Shown: positions 29,730 through 38,409, counted from the stretch's first letter. The stretch: 64,000 nt of DNA from DATAUK01 sp036268295 (GCA_036268295.1 DATAUK010000057.1:1-64000), one strand, 5' to 3'. Numbers and translations: made by a program. Notes: generated by a model not told the origin, from the letters alone.

Positions 29730-31283
29730 CTAGTAACGGGCAGCGAGGGCACCAATTCGGCCGTCCGGAGCATGATCGAGCACGCCGCCGGCCGGGTCAT
29801 CGACCCCGTCAAGGCGTACGACGTCACCTCGCGGCACGAGCACATCGCGCACGATGAGCGCTGCCAGGCCGGCGAGAACCAGATCGCGGAACACCACGAC
29901 GATCAGGTATGTATCCAGCGGCAGCCCCTGGTCGCTGTGGTCGAGCGAGATCAGGGCATAGAGGTTCGCCGCGCCGAGCACAACCTCGCTGGCCTGCCAG
30001 ACCAGCAGCGAGGCCCACCGCGGCCGCGCCAGCACGGCGAGCGGCACCAGCCACAACGCGTACTGCGGCGAGTCGACCTTGTTGAACACGATGAATCCGG
30101 CGACGAGCAAAAAGGCGATCGGCGCGACCCGAGGTCGGCGCGGCGCGAATGCCACGAGTGCGGCGACGCCGGTGATCACGATCAGCACGAAGGCCGCTGA
30201 CAGCACGTTGAGCGTGGTCGGCGACGCACCGCAGGCCGGCACCGTGTTGAGTGAACGGCCGAACCCGTCGTTTCGGAACAGGTGCTGGCCGACCAGCCAG
30301 ACGCTGCCCCAGTCCGCGCCGCGGGTCTGACTGAGCGAGAGGAACCAGCGCCAACCGGCCAAGCTGTGCTGGGGTTTGCAGTCGCTGGGAAACAGGAACG
30401 AGCGCGACACCAGGATCGCCGGCACATAACAGACCACGACACCCACGGCGGCGGCCGCCGTGGCTTTCGCGGCGGCCCGCCACTTACCGGCCCGGGCGCA
30501 CAGCATGATCAGCGCCAGCAGTACGAAGACCGGATAGAGCTTGGTCGCGATCCCGACGCCGAGCAACAGCCCGGCCCAGATCGGGGAGCCGCGACTCCAC
30601 GCCCACAGGCCGAGCCCGGTGAGTGCGACCGCCGCAAGGTCCCAGTTCGTGAAGGCGTGCATCAAAAGCACCGGGGACAGCGCGACCATCGCCGCGTCCC
30701 AGACCCGGCGCCGGCCGGCGATGCGCGCCACGGTCCACGTCGAGACCAGCGCACACATCGCCAGCCCGAGCGCGGTCAGGTTGAAGAAGGTGGTGTTGTG
30801 AGTGTCGTCCACGTCGGCGCCCTGGCCGTGATGGACCAACGTGGTGGCCTCGGCGGCGACCCACATCAGGCCGCCGATCACCGGTGGATACTCCACCGGA
30901 TGATCGCGGTACGGGACCGACACCTTGCCGGTCACCTGGCCGGACTTGTTGACCTGGGCGTTGAGACCTTCGCCGGTATACAGCGCGTAGGTATCGGTGT
31001 AGCAAAGCCGGGTGTACTGATACTCGCCGGTGTAGGAGTGGGTCAGGCAGGGCGATTTCTGCAGGTAGCCGAAAACGATCACCAGGGCTGTGAGCGCGAG
31101 TGCGACTCGAATCGGCGTCCACCACCACGATGTCGGCTCACCGGCGTGACGGCCCCAGCGGCCCCCGATCAGCCGGCTGGCCCCCGCCACCGCCGGGTCC
31201 TGCGTCGACGGCGCGTTGATCGCAGCGTTCGGCGACTCGACTGATGGCATCGCCGGCCCGTCAGCGGTGACGGCGTCGGTCAT
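29730..31283 (-). CDS. GT87/DUF2029-type polytopic membrane glycosyltransferase
   Basis: A 517-residue membrane protein with roughly 11-12 hydrophobic segments and a GT-C fold layout. The first periplasmic loop contains paired acidic residues and VPYRDHPVEYPPVIGGLMWV, a GT87 signature region. It should use a polyprenyl-phosphate sugar (often mannose) on the outer face. In mycobacteria the homologue sits between ponA1 and rpsF, as here. Its ATG lies within the last codons of ponA (23-base overlap), so they are coupled. The acceptor is unknown; lipoglycan or wall decoration is plausible. Confidence 0.85.
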   Translation of the reverse strand: MTDAVTADGPAMPSVESPNAAINAPSTQDPAVAGASRLIGGRWGRHAGEPTSWWWTPIRVALALTALVIVFGYLQKSPCLTHSYTGEYQYTRLCYTDTYALYTGEGLNAQVNKSGQVTGKVSVPYRDHPVEYPPVIGGLMWVAAEATTLVHHGQGADVDDTHNTTFFNLTALGLAMCALVSTWTVARIAGRRRVWDAAMVALSPVLLMHAFTNWDLAAVALTGLGLWAWSRGSPIWAGLLLGVGIATKLYPVFVLLALIMLCARAGKWRAAAKATAAAAVGVVVCYVPAILVSRSFLFPSDCKPQHSLAGWRWFLSLSQTRGADWGSVWLVGQHLFRNDGFGRSLNTVPACGASPTTLNVLSAAFVLIVITGVAALVAFAPRRPRVAPIAFLLVAGFIVFNKVDSPQYALWLVPLAVLARPRWASLLVWQASEVVLGAANLYALISLDHSDQGLPLDTYLIVVVFRDLVLAGLAALIVRDVLVPRGDVVRLDGVDDPAGGVLDHAPDGRIGALAARY

Positions 31284-33426
31284 GGCGATTTCGCCGCCGT
31301 CGCCGCTCGGCGGGTGTTGCCTTTGCCTTTGCCGTACCGGTAGTCCCGACAGTCGGCGTCACCGTCGGCGTGATGATCGGAGTCACCGTCGGCGTCACCG
31401 TGGGAGTGATCGTCGGCGTCACCGTCGGCGTGATGGTAGGTGTCGCAGTCACTGTCGCGGTCGCCGTGGCCGTCGGGGTCGTCGTGGTGGTGGGCGTTGC
31501 GCTGTTCTCCGGGGTGCCGATGTTCGCGGCCGGCGGGAACTGCTCGACCGGCGCGTTGGCCAGCGTCGCGTTCATCATCTGCTGCCAGATCTCGGCCGGC
31601 AGCGTGCCGCCGAACACCTCGCCGGTCCCGGCGCCCTCGACGGTCTGCTTCGGGTTGACGTTGCCGATCCACACCGAGGTGCACAGCTGCGGCGTGAAGC
31701 CGGTGAACCAGGCGTTCTGGTTCAGGTCGGTGGTCCCGGTCTTGCCGGCCGACGGCCTTCCGGTCAGCGCACGACCGTAGGCCGTCCCGCCGGGCTGGAG
31801 GACCTTGGTCATTGCGTAGGTCGCGTCGGCCATCACCCCCGAGGTGAACGCCTTGGGGGTGTCGGTGTCCTTTTGCGCCTTGTAGACCTGCTGACCGGCG
31901 GTCGTCGTCACCGAGGTCACCAGGTAAGGCTTGGCGTGAACGCCCTGGGCCGCGATCGTGGCGTAGGCATCGGCGAGGTCGACGGTCGAGATGTTGTTCG
32001 GACCGAGTGAGATGTCGGGCACCTTGGCCAGCTGGCGACCGGTCGGGATGCCGGCGGCGTACGCCGCCTTGACCACGTTCTGTGGGCCGACCTGTTTCGC
32101 GAGCGGTACGAAGATCGTGTTCACGGACTGGGCGAATGCCTTCAGCAGCGTGCAGCCGTAGCAGGTCTCACCGGGCGAGGCATTGTGGATCTGGGTGCCG
32201 GCGACCTCGACGGTCGCCGGTCCGTTGAACGTGCTCGTGAGCGCGATCTTCTGCTCCAGCGCGGCGAGCAGGGTGAAGGCCTTGAACGACGACCCGCCCG
32301 GTCGCGCCCACTGTCCGGTGAACCCGGACAGGTCGATGCAGGCGTTGTGGTTCTTCTTCGGCTTGTGGCAGTAGGTTCGCCCGCCGTACAACGCCCAGAT
32401 CGCGCCGGTGCCGGGAACGATCGAGGTCGCGCCGCTTTCCGGGGTGCCGGTGTCGTTTTTCGGCAGGACGGCGTGCTCGGCGTCGATCAGGTTGGTCTCG
32501 GCGTTCTCGTGGATCGTGGTGAGGATCTTGTAGCCGCCGAGGTCGAGCTGAGCCTGGGTCAGCCCGTCGGAATCGATCAGCTCGTGCTCGACGTCGTCAC
32601 GGATGAAGCACAGCGTCCCGGTGCATGCCGACTGGACCGCCGCGTCGAGCTTGTTGGTGATAGGGAAATGCAGGTGTGCCGCCCGCGCCGAGCTGAGCCA
32701 ACCCTGGCTGACCATGCCGCTGATCACATAGTGCCAGCGAGCGACCGCGTTCGCCCTAGTCGTCTTGCTGATCTGCGGGTCGTACAGGCTCGGACCGCGG
32801 ACGACGGCCGCGAGCAGGGCGCCCTGAGCGGTGGAGAGCTGCGAGGCCTTCTGGACGTTCGGGAAGTAGGCCTTGGCCGCAGCCTGGATCCCGTAAGCGT
32901 TGCGACCGAAGTAGATCGTGTTGAGGTAGTCGTCGAGGATCGTCGACTTCGACCTGGTCTGGCCGAGCTTGGTGGCGATGAAGATCTCTTTGAGCTTGCG
33001 GGTCAGCGACCGATGGGCGCTCAGATAGGCGTTCTTCGCGTACTGCTGGGTGATCGTCGACCCGCCCTGAGAGATGTCACCACCCCGCACGTCCACTGCG
33101 AGCGCCCGAACGATGCCGGTCGGCGAGACGCCGGGCTCGGAGTAGAAGTGGCGGTCCTCGGCCGCGAGCACCGCATGTTGGACGGTGAGCGGCACTGCGG
33201 AGAGCGGCACATCGGTGCGGTTGGTCGATCCGATCGTCGCGATCGGCTGACCGTTGCTGTAGTAGATCGTCGTGGTCTGAGCCGACGCGATCGCGCTGGG
33301 CGTCGGAATCGTCGTACGGGCATAGGCGACGCCGGCGAGGACGCCGCAGACGACTACCGCGCCGGCGGTGCCCCACAGCATCTGCTTGGGACTCGGCGCG
33401 TAGTCCCCGAGCTTGCCAAATCTCAC
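31261..33426 (-). CDS. ponA: class A penicillin-binding protein (PonA-like)
   Basis: A 721-residue bifunctional peptidoglycan synthase. It has one N-terminal membrane anchor (about 16-36), a GT51 glycosyltransferase domain (LAAEDRHFYSEPGVSPTGIV; GGSTITQQYAKN) and a transpeptidase domain with SSFK, SVN and KTGTTDLN as the three active-site boxes. It polymerises and crosslinks glycan outside the membrane. The C-terminal 80 residues are a Thr/Pro/Val repeat (TPTVTPTITP) ending in a basic RRRRNRHDRRRHR tail, encoded by a 12-base DNA repeat. It is coupled to the DUF5318 gene by a 4-base overlap (33423-33426). Confidence 0.94.
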   Translation of the reverse strand: MRFGKLGDYAPSPKQMLWGTAGAVVVCGVLAGVAYARTTIPTPSAIASAQTTTIYYSNGQPIATIGSTNRTDVPLSAVPLTVQHAVLAAEDRHFYSEPGVSPTGIVRALAVDVRGGDISQGGSTITQQYAKNAYLSAHRSLTRKLKEIFIATKLGQTRSKSTILDDYLNTIYFGRNAYGIQAAAKAYFPNVQKASQLSTAQGALLAAVVRGPSLYDPQISKTTRANAVARWHYVISGMVSQGWLSSARAAHLHFPITNKLDAAVQSACTGTLCFIRDDVEHELIDSDGLTQAQLDLGGYKILTTIHENAETNLIDAEHAVLPKNDTGTPESGATSIVPGTGAIWALYGGRTYCHKPKKNHNACIDLSGFTGQWARPGGSSFKAFTLLAALEQKIALTSTFNGPATVEVAGTQIHNASPGETCYGCTLLKAFAQSVNTIFVPLAKQVGPQNVVKAAYAAGIPTGRQLAKVPDISLGPNNISTVDLADAYATIAAQGVHAKPYLVTSVTTTAGQQVYKAQKDTDTPKAFTSGVMADATYAMTKVLQPGGTAYGRALTGRPSAGKTGTTDLNQNAWFTGFTPQLCTSVWIGNVNPKQTVEGAGTGEVFGGTLPAEIWQQMMNATLANAPVEQFPPAANIGTPENSATPTTTTTPTATATATVTATPTITPTVTPTITPTVTPTVTPIITPTVTPTVGTTGTAKAKATPAERRRRRNRHDRRRHR
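31335..31495. repeat. 12-bp coding repeats (Val-Thr-Pro-Thr) in ponA tail
   Basis: Imperfect tandem copies of a GGCGTSACCGTC-like unit encode the TPTVTPTI repeat of the PBP C-terminus. The array is in-frame and variable in sequence. It is probably prone to slippage-driven length change. Confidence 0.7.
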
Positions 33427-33884
33427 GCGCGCGATCCCGAGGTCGACCGGGAGCGTCGGCGCGGTGCCGGCTCACCCGTGCCGAGGACATATGAGGTCAC
33501 GAGGTAGTTCCAGCCGCAACCGAGACACACCTCGACGGCGAACACCGAGAAGTCCGGCAGCGCCTCGGAGAGCTCGCGAAGCTCCTTGCGGGCGCGCGCG
33601 CGGCCGTTGCCGCCGCTGGGGAAGCAGTCGCCATAGGCGTATGTCACCACAACGAGGCGCTCCGACTCGCACACCGGGCACGGTTCGTCGGTGCGTCGGC
33701 CGTGATAGCGCGCGGCACGCCGCAGATAGACCTGCGCGTCGCAGGCCTCTTCCGGTCGCATTCGCCCGGATCGCAGCGCCGCAAGCGCGGCCCGGCGGGC
33801 CAGCGAATAGTCGACGACGCAGCGCGCGCTGGCGTCCTCGACGAGTGACCGCTGGGTCAACACGCGCGTCAGCGTACGCCGCAT
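33423..33884 (-). CDS. DUF5318 family protein
   Basis: A 153-residue protein of an actinobacterial family found next to ponA1. Signatures: CVVDYSLARRAALAALRSGR, EACDAQVYLRRAARYHG, EPCPVCESERLVVVTYAYGD and VEVCLGCGWNYLVTSYVLG. The CPVC and CLGC pairs suggest a zinc-ribbon-like site. I chose ATG 33884 (MRRTLTRVLTQRS) because the family begins close to that point; an upstream ATG at 33956 would push the coding region toward the padR operator. It is divergent from padR and overlaps ponA by four bases. Function unknown, but the conserved context implies an envelope role. Confidence 0.8.
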   Translation of the reverse strand: MRRTLTRVLTQRSLVEDASARCVVDYSLARRAALAALRSGRMRPEEACDAQVYLRRAARYHGRRTDEPCPVCESERLVVVTYAYGDCFPSGGNGRARARKELRELSEALPDFSVFAVEVCLGCGWNYLVTSYVLGTGEPAPRRRSRSTSGSRA

Positions 33885-33967
33885 ACCCAACCAAATCAGT
33901 AACCGGGGAACGGCACGTAATCGATACCCGCTGTTTGCGTTCTGGCCATCTGCCATGTACGTTCTGC

Positions 33968-33988
33968 GATGTATCAAGTCGATACATC
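33968..33988. promoter_or_regulatory. PadR-type operator palindrome
   Basis: GATGTATC (33968-33975) and GATACATC (33981-33988) form a perfect 8-bp inverted repeat with a 5-base spacer. It lies 15 bases before the padR start and would overlap its promoter or leader. PadR regulators bind ATGT...ACAT palindromes and commonly autoregulate, so this is probably the PadR binding site. It may also affect the divergent DUF5318 gene. Confidence 0.7.
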
Positions 33989-34003
33989 GAGTCAGGAGAA
34001 TGC

Positions 34004-34651
34004 GTGAGCAGAAAGTCCGGCGTGCTCGATCTCGCCGTACTGGGCTTGCTCCACGAGTCTCCGCTGCACGGCTACGAGCTGAGCAAACGACTCAAGGGCG
34101 TGCTCGGCCCGCTGCGCGCGATCTCCTACGGCAGTCTCTACCCCTGCCTGAACACGCTGCAGGACCAGGGCCTGATCACCGCCGACGACTCGGCGAGTGA
34201 ATCCGGTGCTGGCCGGCGCAAGAAGCATGTCTACAAGCTCACCGCGGAGGGCAAGGAGCGGCTGCAGGAGCAGCTCGCCGAAGGTGGCCCGTCGGCGTGG
34301 GACGACGAGGCATTCGGCGTCCGGTTCGCGTTCTTCTCCCAGACCGACGCCGACGTCCGGCTCCGGATCCTCGAGGGCCGGCGCAGCCGCCTCGAAGAGC
34401 GGCAGGCCAACGCGAGTACGTCGATCACGAGCACGCGGGAAAAGCTCGACCGCTACACCTTGGAACTGCAGCGCCACGGGCTCGAGTCAGTCGAGCGCGA
34501 AGTGCGCTGGCTCAACGAACTGATCGCCACCGAACGAGACGGCCCTACTGGTGCTAAAGGCGCTGCCGCCCGGCCGCACCGCACCCGACCCGCCGTCGTC
34601 CCAACGACCGCAGCAACGCTGAGTTCAGCAACTGAAGGAGACCACCGATAA
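34004..34651 (+). CDS. PadR family transcriptional regulator
   Basis: A 215-residue PadR-type winged-helix repressor. The winged-helix domain is at the N-terminus (VLDLAVLGLLHESPLHGYEL; ISYGSLYPCLNTLQDQGLI; KKHVYKLTAEGKERL). A long C-terminal helical dimerisation region follows (about 110-170), then a polar tail. GTG 34004 has AGGAG five bases upstream. The stop shares one base with the ino1 ATG (TAATG), so the two are coupled, as in mycobacteria where a PadR gene sits beside ino1. It probably controls inositol/mycothiol precursor supply. The upstream palindrome is its likely autoregulatory site. Confidence 0.9.
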   Translation: MSRKSGVLDLAVLGLLHESPLHGYELSKRLKGVLGPLRAISYGSLYPCLNTLQDQGLITADDSASESGAGRRKKHVYKLTAEGKERLQEQLAEGGPSAWDDEAFGVRFAFFSQTDADVRLRILEGRRSRLEERQANASTSITSTREKLDRYTLELQRHGLESVEREVRWLNELIATERDGPTGAKGAAARPHRTRPAVVPTTAATLSSATEGDHR

Positions 34652-35730
34652 TGGGTTCTATCCGAGTCGCCATTGTGGGCGTCGGCAACTGCGCCTCATC
34701 CCTAGTCCAAGGCGTCGAGTTCTACAAGGACGCCAACCCGCAGGCGCGCGTGCCGGGCCTGATGCACGTCGACTTCGGTGGGTATCACGTCAGGGACGTG
34801 CAGTTCGTCGCCGCGTTCGACGTCGACGGCAAGAAGGTCGGGCGCGACCTGTCCGAGGCGATCGTGGCGAGTGAGAACAACACCGTGCACATCGCCGACG
34901 TGCCGCCGACCGACGTCATCGTCCAGCGTGGTCACACCTACGACGGCCTCGGTGACTTCTACCGAGAGCTGGTCGAGGAGTCCGACGACGAGCCGGTCGA
35001 CGTCGTGAAGGTCCTCACCGACGCCAAGGTCGACGTACTTGTCTCCTACCTGCCGGTCGGCAGTGAGGAAGCTGACCGCTTCTACGCGCAGTGCGCGATC
35101 GACGCCGGTGTGGCGTTCGTCAACGCGCTGCCGGTGTTCATCGCGAGCGACCCGACCTGGGCGAAGAAGTTCGCCGACGCCGGCGTGCCGATCGTCGGTG
35201 ACGACATCAAGAGCCAGGTCGGCGCAACGATCACCCACCGGGTGCTCGCCAAGCTCTTCGAGGACCGTGGTGTCGAGCTGCTGCGCACCTACCAGCTCAA
35301 CTTCGGCGGCAACATGGACTTCAAGAACATGCTCGAGCGCAAGCGACTCGCCTCGAAGAAGCTGTCCAAGACGCAGTCGGTCACCTCGCAGATCCCGCAC
35401 GAGATGCGCGGCGCCGACGTCCACATCGGGCCGTCGGACCACGTGCCGTGGCTCGATGACCGCAAGTGGGCCTATGTCCGTCTCGAGGGCCGCTCGTTCG
35501 GCGACACCCCGCTGAACCTGGAGTACAAGCTCGAGGTCCACGACTCGCCGAACTCCGCGGGCGTCATCATCGACGCGATCCGCGCGGCGAAGCTCGCCAA
35601 GGACCGCGGCATCGGTGGTCCGGTGCTCTCGGCATCGTCGTACTTCATGAAGTCGCCGCCGGTGCAGTACAGCGACGACGAGGCCCGCGACGCCGTCGAC
35701 GCCTTCATCAAAGGCGAAATCAACACCTAG
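34651..35730 (+). CDS. ino1: inositol-3-phosphate synthase
   Basis: A 359-residue NAD-dependent enzyme that converts glucose-6-phosphate to 1D-myo-inositol-3-phosphate, the first step to phosphatidylinositol and mycothiol in Actinobacteria. Signatures: IRVAIVGVGNCASSLVQGVE (NAD-binding), VNALPVFIASDPTWAKKF, DDIKSQVGATITHRVLAKLF, LNFGGNMDFKNMLERKRL and LEYKLEVHDSPNSAGVIIDA. The length is that of the short bacterial/archaeal type. ATG 34651 overlaps the padR stop by one base; GAAGGAG lies upstream. A repeat array follows the stop. Confidence 0.97.
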   Translation: MGSIRVAIVGVGNCASSLVQGVEFYKDANPQARVPGLMHVDFGGYHVRDVQFVAAFDVDGKKVGRDLSEAIVASENNTVHIADVPPTDVIVQRGHTYDGLGDFYRELVEESDDEPVDVVKVLTDAKVDVLVSYLPVGSEEADRFYAQCAIDAGVAFVNALPVFIASDPTWAKKFADAGVPIVGDDIKSQVGATITHRVLAKLFEDRGVELLRTYQLNFGGNMDFKNMLERKRLASKKLSKTQSVTSQIPHEMRGADVHIGPSDHVPWLDDRKWAYVRLEGRSFGDTPLNLEYKLEVHDSPNSAGVIIDAIRAAKLAKDRGIGGPVLSASSYFMKSPPVQYSDDEARDAVDAFIKGEINT

Positions 35731-35747
35731 TCCCGCACCTGTCATAC

Positions 35748-35840
35748 CCCGCGCATGTGCCATTGGTGGGGCTATACGCCCACGCGTGTGCCATACGCGG
35801 GGCCATAGGCCCACGCATGTGCCATCGGCGGGGTTGCCCG
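35748..35840. repeat. 31-bp-pitch hairpin repeat array (locus 4): three direct units
   Basis: Units 35748-35778, 35779-35809 and 35810-35840 have cores CATGTGCCAT, CGTGTGCCAT and CATGTGCCAT exactly 31 bases apart. Each starts CCC[A/G]CGC and has a GGGG block at positions 21-24 of the unit, giving hairpins. The array fills most of the 135-base gap between ino1 and the MFS gene and ends 26 bases before the GTG. Confidence 0.88.
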
Positions 35841-35865
35841 GGCTCGGCCGCCGTACCCTGCGGCA

Positions 35866-37167
35866 GTGAGCCGGGCCACCGAGATTCGGGAGCTGTTCGC
35901 CGAGCCGGGCTTCCGGACGCTGCTCGCCACCCGGCTCACCTCGCAGACCGCTGACGGGCTGTTCCAGACCTCGCTCGCCGGCGCGGTGCTGTTCAACCCG
36001 GAGCACCACACCGGACCGACCACGGTCGCGGCCGGCTTCGTCGTCCTGCTGTTGCCCTACAGCCTGGTCGGGCCGTTCGCCGGCGTCTTTCTGGACCGCT
36101 GGCACCGACAACGGGTCCTGATGTACGGCGCGACGGTCAAGTCGGTCCTGGTCCTCGCCACCGCCGCGATCGTCGCGCGCCACGGCCCGGGCGGCGCCGC
36201 CGCGCTGACGGCGCTCGCCGCGCTCGCCATCAACCGGTTCTACCTCGCCGCGCTTTCGGCCGCGCTACCCAGTGTGGTCAGGACCGAGCGGCTCGTCCTC
36301 GCCAACGCGATCTGCCCGACCGCCGGCACCGCCGTGACGATCGCCGGCGCCGGTATCGGGCTGATCCTTCGCTCGGCCGGTGGTGGCGCCGACCACGGCG
36401 ATGCGCTCGCTGCCCTCGGTGCCGCGATCGGGTACGTCGCAGCGGCGCTGGTCAGCGCGCGAATGTCGACCGGCATGCTCGGACCGCACCCACCGAGCAT
36501 CTCGCCACTGCGCGAGCAGCTGACCGGGATCGTCCGCGGCCTGGTCGCCGGAGCCCGTCATCTGCGGCAGCGGCCGGCAGCCGCCCACGCGCTCGGTGTG
36601 ATCTTCGCCCAGCGATTTCTGTTCGGGATCTGGTCGATCATGACACTGCTGCTCTATCGCAACGCCTTCCACAGCCACGGCGTGCTGCGGGCCGGACTGG
36701 TCGGAGTCGGCCAGGCAGTGAGCGCGGCCGGCGTCGGACTGGTGCTCGCCGCGGCTGTCACACCATGGGTCACAGCGCGGATCGGCAAGCAACGCTGGAT
36801 CGTGACGGTGACCCTCGGAGTGGCCGCGACCGAGCTAGCGCTCGGCGCGCCGTTCTCCATGTCGCTGCTGATCGTGTCGTCGTTCGCACTCGGCTTCAGC
36901 GTGCAGGCGACCAAGGTCTGCGTCGACACTCTGGTGCAGACCAGCGTCCTCGACGAGTTCCGCGGCCGCGTCTTCTCGCTCTACGACACGATCTACAACC
37001 TGAGCTTCGTCGGCGCGGCGATCCTGGCCGCGTTCGTTCTGCCGACCAACGGTCGGTCACTCGGTGCACTCATCGCGATGTCGGTCGGGTACGTCGCGAT
37101 CGCAGCGATCTACCCCCGCTCCGAGCACGCGACGATCTCAGCGCTCGCCGAGCAGACCACCGAGTAG
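35866..37167 (+). CDS. major facilitator superfamily transporter
   Basis: A 433-residue polytopic protein with about 10-12 transmembrane helices and the MFS loop signature GPFAGVFLDRWHRQRVLMYG between TM2 and TM3. The second half repeats the pattern (GFSVQATKVCVDTLVQTSV, then EFRGRVFSLYDTIYNLSFV). The substrate cannot be told; relatives are annotated as efflux or drug/metabolite exporters. GTG 35866 is preceded by the repeat array and a weak ribosome-binding site. Its 3' end overlaps the convergent FecR-like gene by 30 bases, an unusually long tail-to-tail overlap. Confidence 0.85.
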   Translation: MSRATEIRELFAEPGFRTLLATRLTSQTADGLFQTSLAGAVLFNPEHHTGPTTVAAGFVVLLLPYSLVGPFAGVFLDRWHRQRVLMYGATVKSVLVLATAAIVARHGPGGAAALTALAALAINRFYLAALSAALPSVVRTERLVLANAICPTAGTAVTIAGAGIGLILRSAGGGADHGDALAALGAAIGYVAAALVSARMSTGMLGPHPPSISPLREQLTGIVRGLVAGARHLRQRPAAAHALGVIFAQRFLFGIWSIMTLLLYRNAFHSHGVLRAGLVGVGQAVSAAGVGLVLAAAVTPWVTARIGKQRWIVTVTLGVAATELALGAPFSMSLLIVSSFALGFSVQATKVCVDTLVQTSVLDEFRGRVFSLYDTIYNLSFVGAAILAAFVLPTNGRSLGALIAMSVGYVAIAAIYPRSEHATISALAEQTTE

Positions 37168-38409
37168 GCCACCGGTCGGCGTCGGGAGCGGCAACGGCTT
37201 GGTCGGCACCTTGACAGGCAACAAGCCGACAACCGTGCCGAGGACACCCGTCACACTGCCGACCACAGATTTTACCGGGTCGGGCGTCGGCGTCGGGCTC
37301 GGAGTTGGACTACCACCGTGATGACCGCCGCCAGACCCGGCCGGCGGCGAGCTGGGATGACTCGTGCCGGAGCCACCGGTACCGGTCGAGCCGGATCCGG
37401 TCCGCGAACCGCTGCTTGCCTTGTGGGCTGGTCGGACGCCGGACACCGGCGCGTTTGCCAGCGCCTTCACCGACACAGTGCCGATCTGACCGCCCGGTTG
37501 GTGATGCTGCAACGTGTCGAACACCGCCTCAACGGCGCCCGCGTCGGTGTTAAGCAGCGCAGCGACGACGCCCCACGATCCGCCGGCCCGCCGCCAACGG
37601 ACGATCCGGTCGTAGCGACTCTGGGCGCTACCGTCGCCGTGGGCTGCGTCGGCGATCACCATCGGAAGCACCCGCTCGCTGCTCGCAGACGAGCGCGGCA
37701 ACCTCGACGTAGAACCGGTCCAAGCGGTCTCGATCGCCCCCGCAGTGCTGCGGCCGCTCGAGTTGATGCCATCCGCCAGTTCGTTCAGGGCGAGGTCGTC
37801 GTTGACCAGCGCGGGCACCGCCGCTGCCTCGCCGGCGTCGTCGTTGAGATGCAGGGGCGTCGTTGTCGATGGAAGCGCATCACCGTCGATGACCGCCTGC
37901 GCAAGCCCCCGGATCGTGAGCCGCTGGGCACTCGCGCCGATGGCTTGGGCCGGGCCCGACAGCGAACCGACCCGCACTGACACCGAGCGCTGCGCCTCGG
38001 TCGCCGAAGCGGCCGGCACCACGACCTGGTCGCCGGCCAGCGCCAGCTGCAGCCCGGGGCCGTGCAGCGCGTCGATGACCACCCGTCCGGTTCGCAGCTG
38101 CTGATGGTCGCCGTCGATCACGGCAAGGACGGCGCTTGCGCCGAGGTAGACCGCGCGGCCACGAGTTGCAAGCTGGGCGCTGCCCGAACGGCCGGTGCGC
38201 ACCACATCACCGACCGGCACCCGCTCGCCGGCCCTCGCCGGGGACGAGGCACCGTCGGGCGCGACGAGGGTCGCGTCATGGGCGGCGGCCAGGGTCGTCG
38301 TCGCCTTGCCGACCGGGCCGTCGCCATGGGTCAGCACCAGCCCGGTGTCGACCGCGGCAACGAGCACCACCGCAACCCCCAAGGCGATTGCCCGCCCGTT
38401 TCGTACCAT
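37138..38409 (-). CDS. secreted or membrane-anchored FecR-like protein with low-complexity tail
   Basis: A 423-residue protein with an N-terminal signal anchor (AIALGVAVVLVAAVDTGLVL) and then a FecR-like beta domain (ARAGERVPVGDVVRTGRSGS; RGRAVYLGASAVLAVIDGD). A helical middle region follows (RYDRIVRWRRAGGSWGVVAA). The C-terminus is Ser/Gly/Pro/Thr-rich (GSGSTGTGGSGTSHPSSPP) and ends in a hydrophobic VGSVTGVLGTVVGLLP stretch that could be a second membrane segment. I chose ATG 38409 because it directly precedes the signal sequence. It follows pcnA by 121 bases on the same strand. Function unknown; FecR folds are usually signalling or surface modules. Confidence 0.72.
   Translation of the reverse strand: MVRNGRAIALGVAVVLVAAVDTGLVLTHGDGPVGKATTTLAAAHDATLVAPDGASSPARAGERVPVGDVVRTGRSGSAQLATRGRAVYLGASAVLAVIDGDHQQLRTGRVVIDALHGPGLQLALAGDQVVVPAASATEAQRSVSVRVGSLSGPAQAIGASAQRLTIRGLAQAVIDGDALPSTTTPLHLNDDAGEAAAVPALVNDDLALNELADGINSSGRSTAGAIETAWTGSTSRLPRSSASSERVLPMVIADAAHGDGSAQSRYDRIVRWRRAGGSWGVVAALLNTDAGAVEAVFDTLQHHQPGGQIGTVSVKALANAPVSGVRPAHKASSGSRTGSGSTGTGGSGTSHPSSPPAGSGGGHHGGSPTPSPTPTPDPVKSVVGSVTGVLGTVVGLLPVKVPTKPLPLPTPTGGLLGGLLGER

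Noticed and set aside
33206..33225. A further 31-bp-family unit inside ponA (GGCACATCGGTGCGG)
   Set aside because: It lies in conserved coding sequence, lacks the partner arm and the full core, and is probably chance.
25169..35840. CRISPR arrays at the 31-bp-pitch repeats
   Set aside because: Units are at most three per locus, diverged, include inverted copies and have only a few variable bases between conserved parts; there are no cas genes.
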